Origin: Streptomyces tirandamycinicus
Lineage (GTDB): Bacteria; Actinomycetota; Actinomycetes; Streptomycetales; Streptomycetaceae
NCBI RefSeq assembly: GCF_003097515.1
Contig: NZ_CP029188.1
Coordinates: 5,466,531 to 5,530,530, forward strand
Direction of reading: 5' to 3'
Length of the DNA: 64,000 nucleotides
Positions within the stretch are counted from its first letter, which is position 1. Each line of letters begins with the position of its first letter. Below are positions 34,613-43,710 of the stretch, in pieces. The translations under genes were made by a program, and so were the position numbers. The notes under the pieces were generated by a model. The model searched no databases. It was not told where the DNA came from and was given only the letters and a program-made list of their open reading frames with translations.

Positions 34613-35755
34613 ATGCCCGCATTCTCGCTCGAACCGGCACAGACCGCCTGGTGCGCCGAACTGCGCACCCTCGCCGCGCAGCGGCTGCGCCCCCTCGCGG
34701 AGAAGGGCGAACCCGGCCGCGTCAACCGCCCGCTCCTCGCGGCGCTCGGCGAACTCGGGCTGCTGGAGCGGCTCTTCACCGCCGGAGCGCTCGACCTCTG
34801 CCTGATGCGCGAATCCCTCGCCCACGGCTGCACCGAAGCAGAGACCGCCCTCGCCCTCCAGGGACTCGGCGCCCACCCGCTGCTCCGATCGGGCACCGCC
34901 GCCCAGCGCGACCGCTGGCTCCCCGGCGTCGTGTCCGGCCGCACCGTCGCCGCCTTCGCCCTCAGCGAGCCCGAGGCGGGCTCCGACGCCGCCGCGCTCG
35001 CCCTCCACGCCGCGCCCGCACCCAGCGGCCACGGCTGGCGGCTCACCGGCGAGAAACTCTGGATCTCCAACGCCCCCGAGGCGGACTTCTGCACCGTCTT
35101 CGCCCGCACGGGCGAGGCCCCCGGGGCCCGCGGCATCACCGCCTTCCTCGTCCCCGCCGACCGCCCCGGCCTCACCGGCCGGCCCCTCGACATGCTCTCC
35201 CCGCACCCGATCGGCGCCCTCACCTTCGACGGCGTCCCCGTCACCCCCGACGACGTACTCGGCCGGCCCGGCGCCGGCTTCCGCGTCGCCATGGACACCC
35301 TCAACCTCTTCCGGCCCAGCGTCGGCGCGTTCGCCGTCGGCATGGCCCAGGCCGCCCTCGACGCCACCCTCGACCACACCGCGCACCGCCACGCCTTCGG
35401 CGGCCCCCTCAAGGACCTCCAGGCCGTCTCCCACCAGACGGCCGAGATGGCCACCCGCACCGAGGCCGCCCGGCTCCTCGTCCACGCCGCCGCCTGCGCC
35501 CACGACGCCGGCGCCCCCGACGTGCCGCGCCGCTCCGCCATGGCCAAACTGTTCGCGACCGAGACCGCCCAGTACGTCGTCGACACCGCGGTACAGCTCC
35601 ACGGCGCACGCGCACTCCAGCGCGGCCATCTGCTCGAGCACCTCTACCGGGAAGTACGCGCCCCGCGCATCTACGAAGGCGCCAGCGAGGTCCAGCGCGG
35701 CATCATCGCCAAGGAGCTGTACGCCGGCGTCCGCACCGAGGAGACCGCCCGATGA
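34613..35755 (+). CDS. acyl-CoA dehydrogenase family protein
   Basis: A 380-residue FAD flavoprotein. Conserved segments are FALSEPEAGSDAAAL (about 113-127), LTGEKLWISNAPEADF (about 142-157), RHAFGGPLKDLQAVSHQTAEMATR (about 258-281) and near the end PRIYEGASEVQRGIIAKEL, which contains the catalytic Glu position. It would desaturate a ring-derived acyl-CoA intermediate after the monooxygenase. ATG 34613 follows AGGAA; an in-frame GTG at 34601 is less likely. Its stop overlaps the RidA-like gene (ATGA). Confidence 0.9.
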   Translation: MPAFSLEPAQTAWCAELRTLAAQRLRPLAEKGEPGRVNRPLLAALGELGLLERLFTAGALDLCLMRESLAHGCTEAETALALQGLGAHPLLRSGTAAQRDRWLPGVVSGRTVAAFALSEPEAGSDAAALALHAAPAPSGHGWRLTGEKLWISNAPEADFCTVFARTGEAPGARGITAFLVPADRPGLTGRPLDMLSPHPIGALTFDGVPVTPDDVLGRPGAGFRVAMDTLNLFRPSVGAFAVGMAQAALDATLDHTAHRHAFGGPLKDLQAVSHQTAEMATRTEAARLLVHAAACAHDAGAPDVPRRSAMAKLFATETAQYVVDTAVQLHGARALQRGHLLEHLYREVRAPRIYEGASEVQRGIIAKELYAGVRTEETAR

Positions 35756-36150
35756 GCCTCGAACGCATCAACCCGCCCGGGCTGTCACCCGCCGGCGGCT
35801 TCTCCCACGCGGTCGCCGCCACCGGCTCCCGCATCATCTTCCTGGCCGGCCAGACCGCACTCGACACCACCGGCAAGGTCATCGGCGACGGTCTGGTCGA
35901 GCAGTTCGAGACCGCCCTCGCCAACCTCCTCGCCGCCCTCGCCGCGGCCGGCGGCACCCCCCACGACCTCGCCCGCGTCACCGTGTACGCCACCGACGTC
36001 GCCGACTACCGCCGCCACACCGCCGAACTCGGCCGCGTCTGGCACCGGCTCGCCGGCCGCGACTACCCCGCCATGGCGGTCATCGGCGCCGTACGCCTCT
36101 GGGACGAGGAGGCCCTCGTCGAACTCGACGGAATCGCCGTACTGCCCTGA
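35752..36150 (+). CDS. RidA/YjgF-family protein, possibly an atypical enamine deaminase
   Basis: A 132-residue RidA-fold protein: RINPPGLSPAGGFSHAVAATGSRIIFLAGQTALDTTGKVIG, VEQFETALANLLAALAAAGGTPHDLARVTVYATDVADY, then a C-terminal VELDGIAVLP strand. In archetypal RidA a catalytic Arg follows Pro-Ala in the PARSCVEV motif. Here the matching stretch is YPAMAVIGAVRLW, so that Arg is missing, as in the Rid4-7-type branches. Overlap with the acyl-CoA dehydrogenase gene ties it to the aryl-CoA pathway, where an enamine from the 2-amino group would need removal; activity is inferred and uncertain. Confidence 0.85.
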   Translation: MSLERINPPGLSPAGGFSHAVAATGSRIIFLAGQTALDTTGKVIGDGLVEQFETALANLLAALAAAGGTPHDLARVTVYATDVADYRRHTAELGRVWHRLAGRDYPAMAVIGAVRLWDEEALVELDGIAVLP

Positions 36151-36286
36151 CCGCTCCTCAGGGCCGGGCAGGGGAGGGGTGCGCGTGGCCGGCCCGTGCT
36201 CGTGACGGTGCGGGTGGCGGGCCGTGCCCCGAAGGGCGCCGGGAACTCAGGGACTGGGGAACTCCGGTCTCCGGGAACCTCCGGCG

Positions 36287-37672
36287 TCAGCCGCCCAGCA
36301 GCGCGCCCATCCACTCCTCCACGGCCTCCGGCGTACGCGGCAGCGCCCCCGACATCAGCCGTGCGCCGTCCGCGGTGACGACCAGATCGTCCTCGATGCG
36401 CACCCCGATCCCACGCAGCTCGGCGGGCAGCGTCGCGTCGTCGGGCTGGAAGTACAGCCCCGGCTCCACGGTCAGCACCTGCCCCTCCGCCAGCACCCCG
36501 TCGAGATACGCCTCCGCGCGGGACCGGGCGCAGTCGTGGACGTCGAGCCCGAGCATGTGCCCGCTGCCGCACAGCGTGTAGCGGCGGTGCCGGTCGCCCT
36601 CGGGGTCCTTCAGCACCCCCCAGTCCGCCAGCCCCTCGGCGATCACCCCCATGCAGGCGCGGTGGAAGTCGCGGAACCGTGCACCCGGCCGCAGCGCCGC
36701 CATGCCCGCCTCCTGTGCGGCGAGGACGAGTTCGTACACCCGCCGCTGCACGGGCGAGAAGCGTCCGGACAGCGGCAGTGTGCGGGTGATGTCGGCCGTG
36801 TAGAGGGTGTCGCTCTCCACACCCGCGTCGAGCAGCAGCAGTTCGGAAGGGTCGAGGGGGCCGTCGTTGCGGGTCCAGTGCAGCACACACGCGTGGGCAC
36901 CGGACGCGGCGATGGTCTCGTAGCCGGTGCCGTTGCCCTCCAGCCGGGCCCGCATGCCGAAGACGCCCTCGATCCACCGCTCGCCACGCGGATGGGCGAG
37001 CGCACGCGGCAGCGCGCGCACGACGTCCTCGAAGCCGGCCGCCGTGTGGTCGACCGCACGCTGCAACTCGTCGACCTCCCACGGGTCCTTCACCAGCCGG
37101 AGCTCGGCCAGGACCGCGGCGAGCACGGGGTCGGACACGGCGTCACGGCCCGGCGGGAGCGACCGGGTGCCCTCCAGGCGGACGCACCGGATGCCCGTCA
37201 ACCGCTCGGCCTCGGCCAGGTCGGGCCGCCGGCCCACCCAGAACTCCCCGAACCGGCGGTCCCGGTAGAACGTGCGGTCGCCGGAGGCGCGCTCCGGCCG
37301 GGGGTGGATGTACAGCACGGCCTCGTGCCCGCCGCCCGGACCGGACGGTTCCAGCACCAGCACATGGCCGTGCTGGTCCTCGCCGGTCAGCCCGGTCAGC
37401 CAGGCGTAGGCGCTGTGGGGCCGGAAGCGGTGGTCGCAGTCGCCGGAACGGACCTTCACCTCCCCGGCCGGAACCAGCAGCCGTTCCCCCGGGAAGCGCG
37501 CCGAGAGCCGGTCCCGCCGGGCCGGAGTCATTTCACGCGCCGGTACCCGGGCATCGGCGGGCAGCGCCCGCTCCTCCCAGCCGGTGCCCATGAATGCCGC
37601 CAACTCCGCCGAAACCGGCAGGTCATGGCTGCCGGTGTGGAGGTGCTGGGGGAGCGGAACACTGCCGGCCAT
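36287..37672 (-). CDS. pepP: Xaa-Pro aminopeptidase (aminopeptidase P, M24B)
   Basis: A 461-residue metallopeptidase that removes an N-terminal residue preceding proline. The N-terminal domain (about 40-190) has DHRFRPHSAYAWLTGL. The pita-bread catalytic domain (about 210-455) has LLLLDAGVESDTLYTADITRTLPLSG with two Asp ligands, GSGHMLGLDVHD with the His ligand, VLTVEPGLYF (Glu) and GIGVRIEDDLVV (Glu). Two Mn2+ ions are expected. GAGGAG precedes ATG 37672. It diverges from the collagenase gene; releasing residues before Pro or Hyp fits breakdown of collagen peptides. Confidence 0.92.
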   Translation of the reverse strand: MAGSVPLPQHLHTGSHDLPVSAELAAFMGTGWEERALPADARVPAREMTPARRDRLSARFPGERLLVPAGEVKVRSGDCDHRFRPHSAYAWLTGLTGEDQHGHVLVLEPSGPGGGHEAVLYIHPRPERASGDRTFYRDRRFGEFWVGRRPDLAEAERLTGIRCVRLEGTRSLPPGRDAVSDPVLAAVLAELRLVKDPWEVDELQRAVDHTAAGFEDVVRALPRALAHPRGERWIEGVFGMRARLEGNGTGYETIAASGAHACVLHWTRNDGPLDPSELLLLDAGVESDTLYTADITRTLPLSGRFSPVQRRVYELVLAAQEAGMAALRPGARFRDFHRACMGVIAEGLADWGVLKDPEGDRHRRYTLCGSGHMLGLDVHDCARSRAEAYLDGVLAEGQVLTVEPGLYFQPDDATLPAELRGIGVRIEDDLVVTADGARLMSGALPRTPEAVEEWMGALLGG

Positions 37673-37754
37673 GTCGACTCCTCGGCTCGTCGGGACCCAC
37701 GGGTCAGCGAACCCTGCTCACAGGGAAGGGTGCTGAGGGGTTGTCAGTGCAATT

Positions 37755-37780
37755 TCACATTACTATGTTACGGGTCACAT
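37755..37780. promoter_or_regulatory. pair of TCACAT motifs 20 bp apart, pepP/collagenase divergent promoter
   Basis: TCACAT at 37755-37760 and 37775-37780 (ATGTGA on the minus strand) are two helical turns apart in the only AT-rich part of this 213-bp gap; TATGTT (37764-37769) between them can act as a -10. ATGTGA also occurs at 40646 before the hydroxyproline operon, suggesting a common regulator. Confidence 0.4.
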
Positions 37781-37885
37781 CGCATCTCTCTGGTACGGCC
37801 AATCCCCGCGCACCTCGGCGGAGTTCACGACCACCCCGCACCGCTGACACACCACCCCCAGCCACCTCCCACACAGGAGACACCG

Positions 37886-38200
37886 GTGTTCCAGCCCCGA
37901 TGCGCACGGCCCGGATCCCGGCGCAGAGCCCTGCTCGCCGCAGCCGCCGCCGTCACCCTCCTCGCCCCGCTCGGCCAGACCGCGCCCGCCACCGCCGCCA
38001 CCACCGCCACCGCGGCCACCGCGGCACCCGGCGGCCCCCCGGCCCGTGCCGGGCACGCCACCACCGGCCGGCCGGCGTCCGCCGCACCCGCCACGCCCGG
38101 CACGAACCCCCACGACCGGGTCGACCGCCTCGCCCGCGCCCTTCCAGCGCCATGGCGGCGTTCTGCTCGACGAGCAGGATCGAGGTCCCCTGGGCGTTGA
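37886..38200 (+). pseudogene. 5' part of a disrupted M9 collagenase gene (signal peptide)
   Basis: GTG 37886, with an AGGAGA ribosome-binding site, starts a classic secretion signal (RPGSRRRALLAAAAAVTLLAPL, then an ATA-type cleavage region) followed by an Ala/Pro/Thr-rich stretch. The frame runs into foreign sequence at about 38139 and stops at 38198-38200. The collagenase catalytic part resumes in the same frame at about 38408, so this is the detached 5' end of the gene. Confidence 0.75.
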
Positions 38201-38408
38201 TCTCGCGGATGATCTCCGCGATGCGCCGGACCATCAGCGGTGCGAGGCCCAGCGAGGGCTCGTCGAGGAGGAGCAGGCGCGGCCCGGCCATCAGCGCGCG
38301 GCCCATCGCGAGCATCTGCTGCTCTCCGCCGGACATCAGCCCGGCGGCCTGCCGTCGGCGTTCGGCCAGTACCGGGAACTGCGTGAAGACTCGGTCGCGG
38401 GGGTTCCT
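38139..38408 (-). pseudogene. internal fragment of livF inserted in the collagenase gene
   Basis: Read on the minus strand, about 88 codons give a textbook LivF segment: DRVFTQFPVLAERRRQAAG, the ABC signature LMSGGEQQMLAMGRALM, Walker B PRLLLLDEPSLGLAPL, MVRRIAEIIREINAQGTSILL and the H-loop region VEQNAAMALE. LivF is the ATPase of branched-chain amino acid ABC transporters, about 235 residues long. Walker A and both ends are missing, and neither flank is transporter sequence. There is no start signal and no liv gene in the window. Origin by illegitimate recombination is likely; an assembly error is possible. Confidence 0.85.
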
Positions 38409-40594
38409 TGTGCGCCCGGGCGGGGTCCATGAAGAAGGCGGGCGCCGCGCCCGGTTCGGGGGCCGGGTTCGACGGCCTCGCCCAGGGCCGCACCCCGGGC
38501 CGCCACAGCGCCGGCCCCGCCGCCCGCACCGGCCCGGACCCGGCCGGTGCCCCCCGTACCGCGGCCGGCGTGCCCTGCACCCTGGACGGCCTCACCCGCC
38601 TCGCCCCCCGGCAACTCGCCGACTTCCTCGCCGACCCCGCGGTCACCGCCGACGGCTACCTCTCCGGCCTCCTCTGGAGCTGGGACGCCCGCCTCGTCCC
38701 GGTCATGTCCGACGCCCACGTCCAGGCCGTGGGCCGGCGCATATCCTCGCTCGCCGCCTCGCACGACGGCACCAACGGCACCCATCTGCTGGAGATGTTC
38801 ACCTACCTCCACGCCACCGCGTACCACGACTTCTCCCGCCCCGAGATCGACATCACCGACGCCCCGACCACCGCGGTCCTGCGGCGCGCCGTCAGCGACT
38901 TCGGCCGGGCCGCCCGCACCTTCGACGTCACCCGCGCCAATGCCGAGACCCTCCGCGAGGCGCTCTACACGAGCAGCGCTCCCGGTCTGCGGCACGGCCG
39001 GCTCGGACTGGTCAAGAGGGTCCTCGCCACGATGGGCAGGCGCCACAAGGACCAGTACGGCGACGCCTCCTGGGGCGGCGCGGCACTGGCCGCCCTCTCC
39101 GTCAACTACCTCGGCGTCCACCCGGGCAACAAGGACACCGCGTTCCACGACGCCGTCACCGGGAACGTCTCGTACCGCGCCGCCTTCCGGGCCTTCGCCG
39201 GTCACACCCATCTCAAGGGCACCGTCAACGAGTGGGTGGTACGCGACGCGCTCAGCGAGTACGGCCGCTTCGGGCAGATCCCCGCACTCCACTCCGGGAT
39301 CGTCCCCGACCTGGGGGCCCTGCTGCCCGTCGCCCGCGCCAACTTCGGCGACGGCAGCCGCCCCTGGGCCTCACTCGTCTCCTGGCTCGACTTCTACGAG
39401 GCCTGCAGGCCCTACGCGGTCTGCAAGGACGACATCGAGCGGAAGATCTTCCCGAGCACCCTCACCTACGACAACGGCGCCATCACGGTGCGCACCGGCC
39501 TCGACCGCGCCACCGTCGACCAGCTCTACTACGCGAGCAAGCAGGTGAAGGCGCAGTTCCACCGGGTCCTCGGCGCCGAGGACCCGCTCGCCGGCGACAC
39601 CAACACCTCACTGCGCATCGTGCTCTACGCCTCCCGAGCCGACTACGAGGTCTACCACCCCCTCCTCACCGGCATGGGCACCCGCAACGGCGGTGTCTAC
39701 ATCGAGCGCGGTGCCACGTTCTACACCTACCAGCGCCGGGTCCCGCAGGACTCCTCCCTCACCCTCGAAGAGCTCTTCCGGCACGAGTACGTCCACTACC
39801 TCAACGGCCGCTGGGCCGTTCCCGGGTACTTCGGCGAGGGCCCCTGGTACAGCGGCGACCGCACCACCGCCATGGACGAGGGAACGGCCGAGTTCTTCGC
39901 CGGCGCCACCCGCGACGACGGCACAGCCGTCCGCAGGTCCCTCGTCCGGGGCATCATCGCCGACACCGCCGGCGGCCGCCCGCGGATGACCGTGGACCGG
40001 CTCCTGCACGCCACCTACGACGGAGACGGCTTCCGCTTCTACGGCTACGCGGGAACCTTCTTCTCGCTCCTGTGGACCGAACGGCCGTCACTGCTCCGGG
40101 AGATGTACGGGCTGCTCCGCGCCGACGATCCCGCGGGCTTCGACGCCTGGCGCAGCCGGCTCGGCGGCGACCCGGCACTCCAGCGGGCCTACGACACCTT
40201 CCTCGACGCGCAGATCGCCAAGGTCGACGAGCTGTTCGTGCCCCACACCGGCTACGTGCCCAACGACCTCCTCAGGGACTCCTCGGCCGACGCCGTCCGC
40301 CAGTCCTTCGTCACCGCCACCCGGTCCCACCCGGTCTGCGGGGACAACGGCGACCCCGGGAAGCGGCGCTTCACCTGCACCGGCCGGATCACCGCCAACC
40401 TCACCGACGCCGCGTCCCCGGACGCCGTCTTCAAGGACATGTCCGAGACCGTCGACTACTTCATCCTCGACCGCGCCGCAGCCGCCTCCACCAACCTCGC
40501 CGACATGAACTGCTCCTTCGGGCCGGTCGAGATCTGGACCAACGGCCTTGCCGGAACGTCCTCTTACCGCTGTGAAGGGCCCCTGCGCAGCTGA
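38408..40594 (+). pseudogene. M9 collagenase, catalytic part (separated from its signal peptide)
   Basis: The 728-residue frame (TTG 38408 or ATG 38429) holds a complete Streptomyces/Vibrio-type collagenase core. The M9 N-terminal domain (about 60-340) has CTLDGLTRLAPRQLADFL, SGLLWSWDARLVPVMSD, LEMFTYLHATAYHDFSR and VNEWVVRDALSEYGRFG. The metalloprotease domain has the zinc motif HEYVHYLNG and downstream DEGTAEFFAG. The C-terminal part has Cys pairs (VCGDNG, FTCTGRI, MNCSFGP, YRCEG). No signal peptide remains because the livF fragment separates it. If translated, the protein would stay inside the cell; it is probably non-functional. The catalytic region shows no stop or frameshift, so disruption is recent. 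Confidence 0.8.
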
Positions 40595-40642
40595 GCCGTG
40601 CGGACCGGACCCGCTGCCGCGGTTTCCCTTCCCGGGCATCTG

Positions 40643-40663
40643 ACAATGTGACATATTACTGCC
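40643..40663 (+). promoter_or_regulatory. operator/promoter of the hydroxyproline operon, leaderless start
   Basis: ACAATGTGAC (40643-40652) is directly followed by TATTAC (40654-40659), a good -10 box only 4 bp before the GTG start at 40664. Transcription would begin at or next to the GTG, giving a leaderless mRNA; no ribosome-binding site is present. The same ACAATGTSAC motif precedes the gntR gene. Confidence 0.5.
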
Positions 40664-41839
40664 GTGCCCACTGGAAACCGTCAGGGTCCCCTGGACGCCG
40701 TCATCGTCGGCGCCGGCGTCGTCGGAGCGGCCTGCGCCCACTACGCGAGCCGCGCCGGCCTCGCCGTCGCCGTCGTCGACCGCGGTTCGGTGGCGGGCGG
40801 TACCACCGGCGCCGGGGAAGGCAACCTGCTCGTCTCCGACAAGGAGGCGGGCCCCGAGCTCGACCTGGCGCTGCTGTCCCTCCGGCTCTGGCGCGAACTC
40901 GCCGGCCTCCTCCCGCCGAAGACGGAGTACGAGCCCAAAGGCGGTCTCGTCGTGGCGCCCGACGAGACCGCCCTCACCGCGCTCCGCCGATTCGCCGAAG
41001 CCCAGCGCACCGCAGGCGTCGAGACACACGAAGTCCCCTCCGACGCGCTGCCCGACGTGGAACCCCACCTGGCCCCCGGCCTCGCCGGCGGCTTCCACTA
41101 CCCCCAGGACGCACAACTCCAGCCCGCCCGTGCCGCCGCCCAACTCCTGCTCTCAGCACGGCGATCCGGCGCCTCCGTACACCTGGGTGAAGCGGTCACC
41201 GGCATCCTCACCCGCCCCGACGGCACCCTCGGCGGGGTCCGCACGACCCACCGCCGGCTCCACGCCCCCGCCGTCGTCAACGCCACGGGCCCCTGGGCCA
41301 GCCGGCTGGCCCGCCTCGCCCGCGCCCACCTGCCCGTCCACCCGCGGCGCGGCTTCGTCCTCGTCACCGAACCCCTGCCGCGCGTCGTCCGCCACAAGGT
41401 CTACGCGGCCGACTACATCTCCGACGTCGCCAGCGGATCCGCGGCTCTCCAGTCCTCCGTCGTCGTCGAAGGCACCCCCGCCGGTCCGGTCCTGATCGGC
41501 GCCACCCGCGAACGCGTGGGGTTCGACACCGCACTCTCCGCCGAAGCCCTCCGCCGGCTCGCCCGCCAGGCCACCGCCCTCTTCCCCGTACTCGCCGGCG
41601 CCAGCGCCATTCGCGCCTACCACGGCTTCCGCCCCTACCTCCCCGACCACCTCCCCGCCATCGGCCCCGACCCGCGCGTCCCCGGACTTTTCCACGCCTG
41701 CGGCCACGAGGGCGCGGGCATCGGCCTCGCCCCCGCGACCGGGCTTCTCGTCGCGGCCGCACTCGCCGGCGACCGGCCCGCCCTGGACCTCAGGCCGTTC
41801 CGGCCCGAACGCTTCGACCGAGCAGGAGCAGAGACATGA
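40664..41839 (+). CDS. FAD-dependent D-hydroxyproline dehydrogenase, DAO-type subunit
   Basis: A 391-residue D-amino-acid-oxidase-fold flavoprotein: Rossmann GAGVVGAACAHYASRAGLAVAVVDRG (about 16-41), AGGTTGAGEGNLLVSDKEAG, the C-terminal YHGFRPYLPDHLPAIGPDPRVPGLFHACGHEGAGIGLAPATG (about 320-362) typical of the DAO/HcnC family. With the two following genes it makes a heteromeric dehydrogenase like LhpB-LhpE-LhpF, which oxidises cis-4-hydroxy-D-proline to a 4-hydroxy-pyrroline carboxylate. GTG start without ribosome-binding site; see the promoter entry. Overlaps the next gene by ATGA. Confidence 0.85.
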   Translation: MPTGNRQGPLDAVIVGAGVVGAACAHYASRAGLAVAVVDRGSVAGGTTGAGEGNLLVSDKEAGPELDLALLSLRLWRELAGLLPPKTEYEPKGGLVVAPDETALTALRRFAEAQRTAGVETHEVPSDALPDVEPHLAPGLAGGFHYPQDAQLQPARAAAQLLLSARRSGASVHLGEAVTGILTRPDGTLGGVRTTHRRLHAPAVVNATGPWASRLARLARAHLPVHPRRGFVLVTEPLPRVVRHKVYAADYISDVASGSAALQSSVVVEGTPAGPVLIGATRERVGFDTALSAEALRRLARQATALFPVLAGASAIRAYHGFRPYLPDHLPAIGPDPRVPGLFHACGHEGAGIGLAPATGLLVAAALAGDRPALDLRPFRPERFDRAGAET

Positions 41840-42150
41840 CCACCACACCGGCCCGGCTCGTCCGCGCCGACCCCGGCCCCCCGTACGAGATCACCTTCGA
41901 CGGGCGCCCCGTGCCCGCCCTGCCCGGACAGACCATCGCCGCGGCCTTGTGGGCCGCCGGGATCGTCGCCTGGCGAACCACCCGCCAGGGCGGCGCACCC
42001 CGGGGCGCCTTCTGCTGGATCGGCACCTGCCACGACTGCCTCGCCACCGTCAACGGGCACCCCAACCGGCGTGCCTGCCTGACCCCCGCCCGCCCGGGCG
42101 ACGCGATCACCACGCAGAACGGGACCGGCCATGACGACCTCGCGGTCTGA
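41836..42150 (+). CDS. (2Fe-2S)-binding subunit, HcnA-like
   Basis: A 104-residue ferredoxin-like protein. ITFDGRPVPALPGQTIAAALWAAGIVAWR leads into the Cys cluster FCWIGTCHDCLATVNG and a final ACLTP Cys, the [2Fe-2S] pattern of HcnA/SoxA-type small subunits. It connects the two flavoprotein subunits of the dehydrogenase. It overlaps the upstream gene by 4 bp and the downstream gene by 20 bp, so equal production is expected. Confidence 0.88.
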   Translation: MTTTPARLVRADPGPPYEITFDGRPVPALPGQTIAAALWAAGIVAWRTTRQGGAPRGAFCWIGTCHDCLATVNGHPNRRACLTPARPGDAITTQNGTGHDDLAV

Positions 42151-43708
42151 ACGCGGCACACCACCCGCCACCGCCTCCACCACCACCGAGGAAGCACCCT
42201 GCGACCTCGCCGTCGTCGGCGCCGGCCCCGCCGGACTCGCCGCCGCCGTCACCGCCGCCGGACTCGGGCTGCGTGTGACGCTCCTCGACGCCGGCGAGCG
42301 CCCCGGCGGCCAGTACTACCGCCACCCCGCACCCGGCCTCCGCGCCGCCCGGCCCCAGGCCCTGCACCACCACTGGCAGACGTTCACCCGCCTCGCACGC
42401 CGGCTGCGCGCCCACAGCGCCGCGGGCCGCCTGCGCCACCTGCCCGTCCACCACGTCTGGACCGTCCTGCCCGAACGACCCGCGCGACCCGGCGAGCCGG
42501 CCCCGGTCTGGCGACTGCACGCCGTCGCGGGCGAGGACGCGGATGCGCATACGCCGGGCGACCGGGGCGACCGGGGCGACCGGGACGACCGGGACGGCAC
42601 CGCCGTCACCGTCCGGGCCCGCACCGTCCTCCTCGCCACCGGAGCACACGAACGCCAGCTCCCCTTCCCCGGCTGGACCCTGCCCGGCGTCGTCGGCGCC
42701 GGCGGGGCCCAGGCCATGCTCAAGTCCGGACTCGTCCTCCCCGGCCGGAGAACCGTCGTCGCCGGCAGCGGGCCCCTGCTGCTCGCCGTCGCCTCCGCCC
42801 TCGCCACCGCGGGCGCCACCGTGCCCGCCGTCGTCGAAGCAGCCGCGTACCCCGCCTACGGACGCCGTCCCGGCGCCCTGCTCCGCAATCCAGGCAAGCT
42901 CGCCGAAGGCGCCGCGCACGGCGCCACACTGCTCCGGCACGGCGTACGGGTCCTCACCCGCCACGCGGTCACCGCGGCCCACGGCGCCGCCCGGGTCGAG
43001 GCCGTGACCGTCGAACGCGTCGACCGCGCCTGGCGGCCGGTGCCGGGCAGCGCCCGCCGCGTCCCGTGCGACGCGGTCGCCACCGGCCACGGGCTGGTCC
43101 CCCAACTCGAACTCGCCACCGGGCTTGGCTGCGCCACGCGCCGCACGGCCGACGGCACCCCCGCACTCGTCCTCGACGGCGAGCAGCGCACCTCAGTACC
43201 GGGCGTCTGGTCCGCGGGTGAGACCGGCGGGATCGGCGGCGCCGAACTCGCCCTGGCCGAGGGGGAGCTGGCGGCGCGCACCATCGCCCGCGTCCTGCAC
43301 GGCACCCCGCTGCCGCCCCGCACCGCGCTGCTGCGTGCACGCCGGGACCGGCTGCGTGCCTTCGGCGAGGTGATGGCCGGTGTGCACCGGCCGGGCGAGG
43401 GCTGGACCGCATGGCTCCACGACACCACCCCCGTGTGCCGCTGCGAGGAGGTACCGGCCGGGGTGATCAGGGAGGCGGTCGGCGAACTCGGCGCCCGCGA
43501 CGCCCGCGCCGTCAAACTGCTGACGCGCGCCGGCATGGGCTGGTGCCAGGGGCGGGTGTGCGGTGCCGCGCTCGCCCGCCTGGCCGGTACTGATCCCGCC
43601 CCTGACCGCAGACCCCTGTCCTGCCCGGTGCCACTGGGCCACCTCGCCGCCCTGCCCCGGGAGGGGCCGCCCAACCGGGCCGCACCGCCGCACCCGGTGG
43701 ACCGCTGA
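42131..43708 (+). CDS. FAD/NAD(P)-binding subunit of D-hydroxyproline dehydrogenase, HcnB-like
   Basis: A 525-residue flavoprotein. The FAD site is VVGAGPAGLAAAVTAAGLGLRVTLLDAGERPGGQYY (about 28-63); an ATGAHERQLPFPGW block and a second dinucleotide motif VVAGSGPLLLAVASAL (about 213-228) follow. The C-terminus has a BFD-like [2Fe-2S] site (VCRCEEVP, then GMGWCQGRVCG). This is the large electron-transfer subunit of HcnABC/LhpBEF-type dehydrogenases. A GDRGDRDDRDG repeat is inserted near residues 140-155. It is coupled to the small subunit by overlap. Confidence 0.87.
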   Translation: MTTSRSERGTPPATASTTTEEAPCDLAVVGAGPAGLAAAVTAAGLGLRVTLLDAGERPGGQYYRHPAPGLRAARPQALHHHWQTFTRLARRLRAHSAAGRLRHLPVHHVWTVLPERPARPGEPAPVWRLHAVAGEDADAHTPGDRGDRGDRDDRDGTAVTVRARTVLLATGAHERQLPFPGWTLPGVVGAGGAQAMLKSGLVLPGRRTVVAGSGPLLLAVASALATAGATVPAVVEAAAYPAYGRRPGALLRNPGKLAEGAAHGATLLRHGVRVLTRHAVTAAHGAARVEAVTVERVDRAWRPVPGSARRVPCDAVATGHGLVPQLELATGLGCATRRTADGTPALVLDGEQRTSVPGVWSAGETGGIGGAELALAEGELAARTIARVLHGTPLPPRTALLRARRDRLRAFGEVMAGVHRPGEGWTAWLHDTTPVCRCEEVPAGVIREAVGELGARDARAVKLLTRAGMGWCQGRVCGAALARLAGTDPAPDRRPLSCPVPLGHLAALPREGPPNRAAPPHPVDR

Positions 43709-43710
43709 GC

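Noticed and set aside
37953..38336. A small functional ABC ATPase gene on the minus strand
   Set aside because: Only the middle of LivF is present; Walker A is missing, the true start is absent and the end runs into collagenase DNA.
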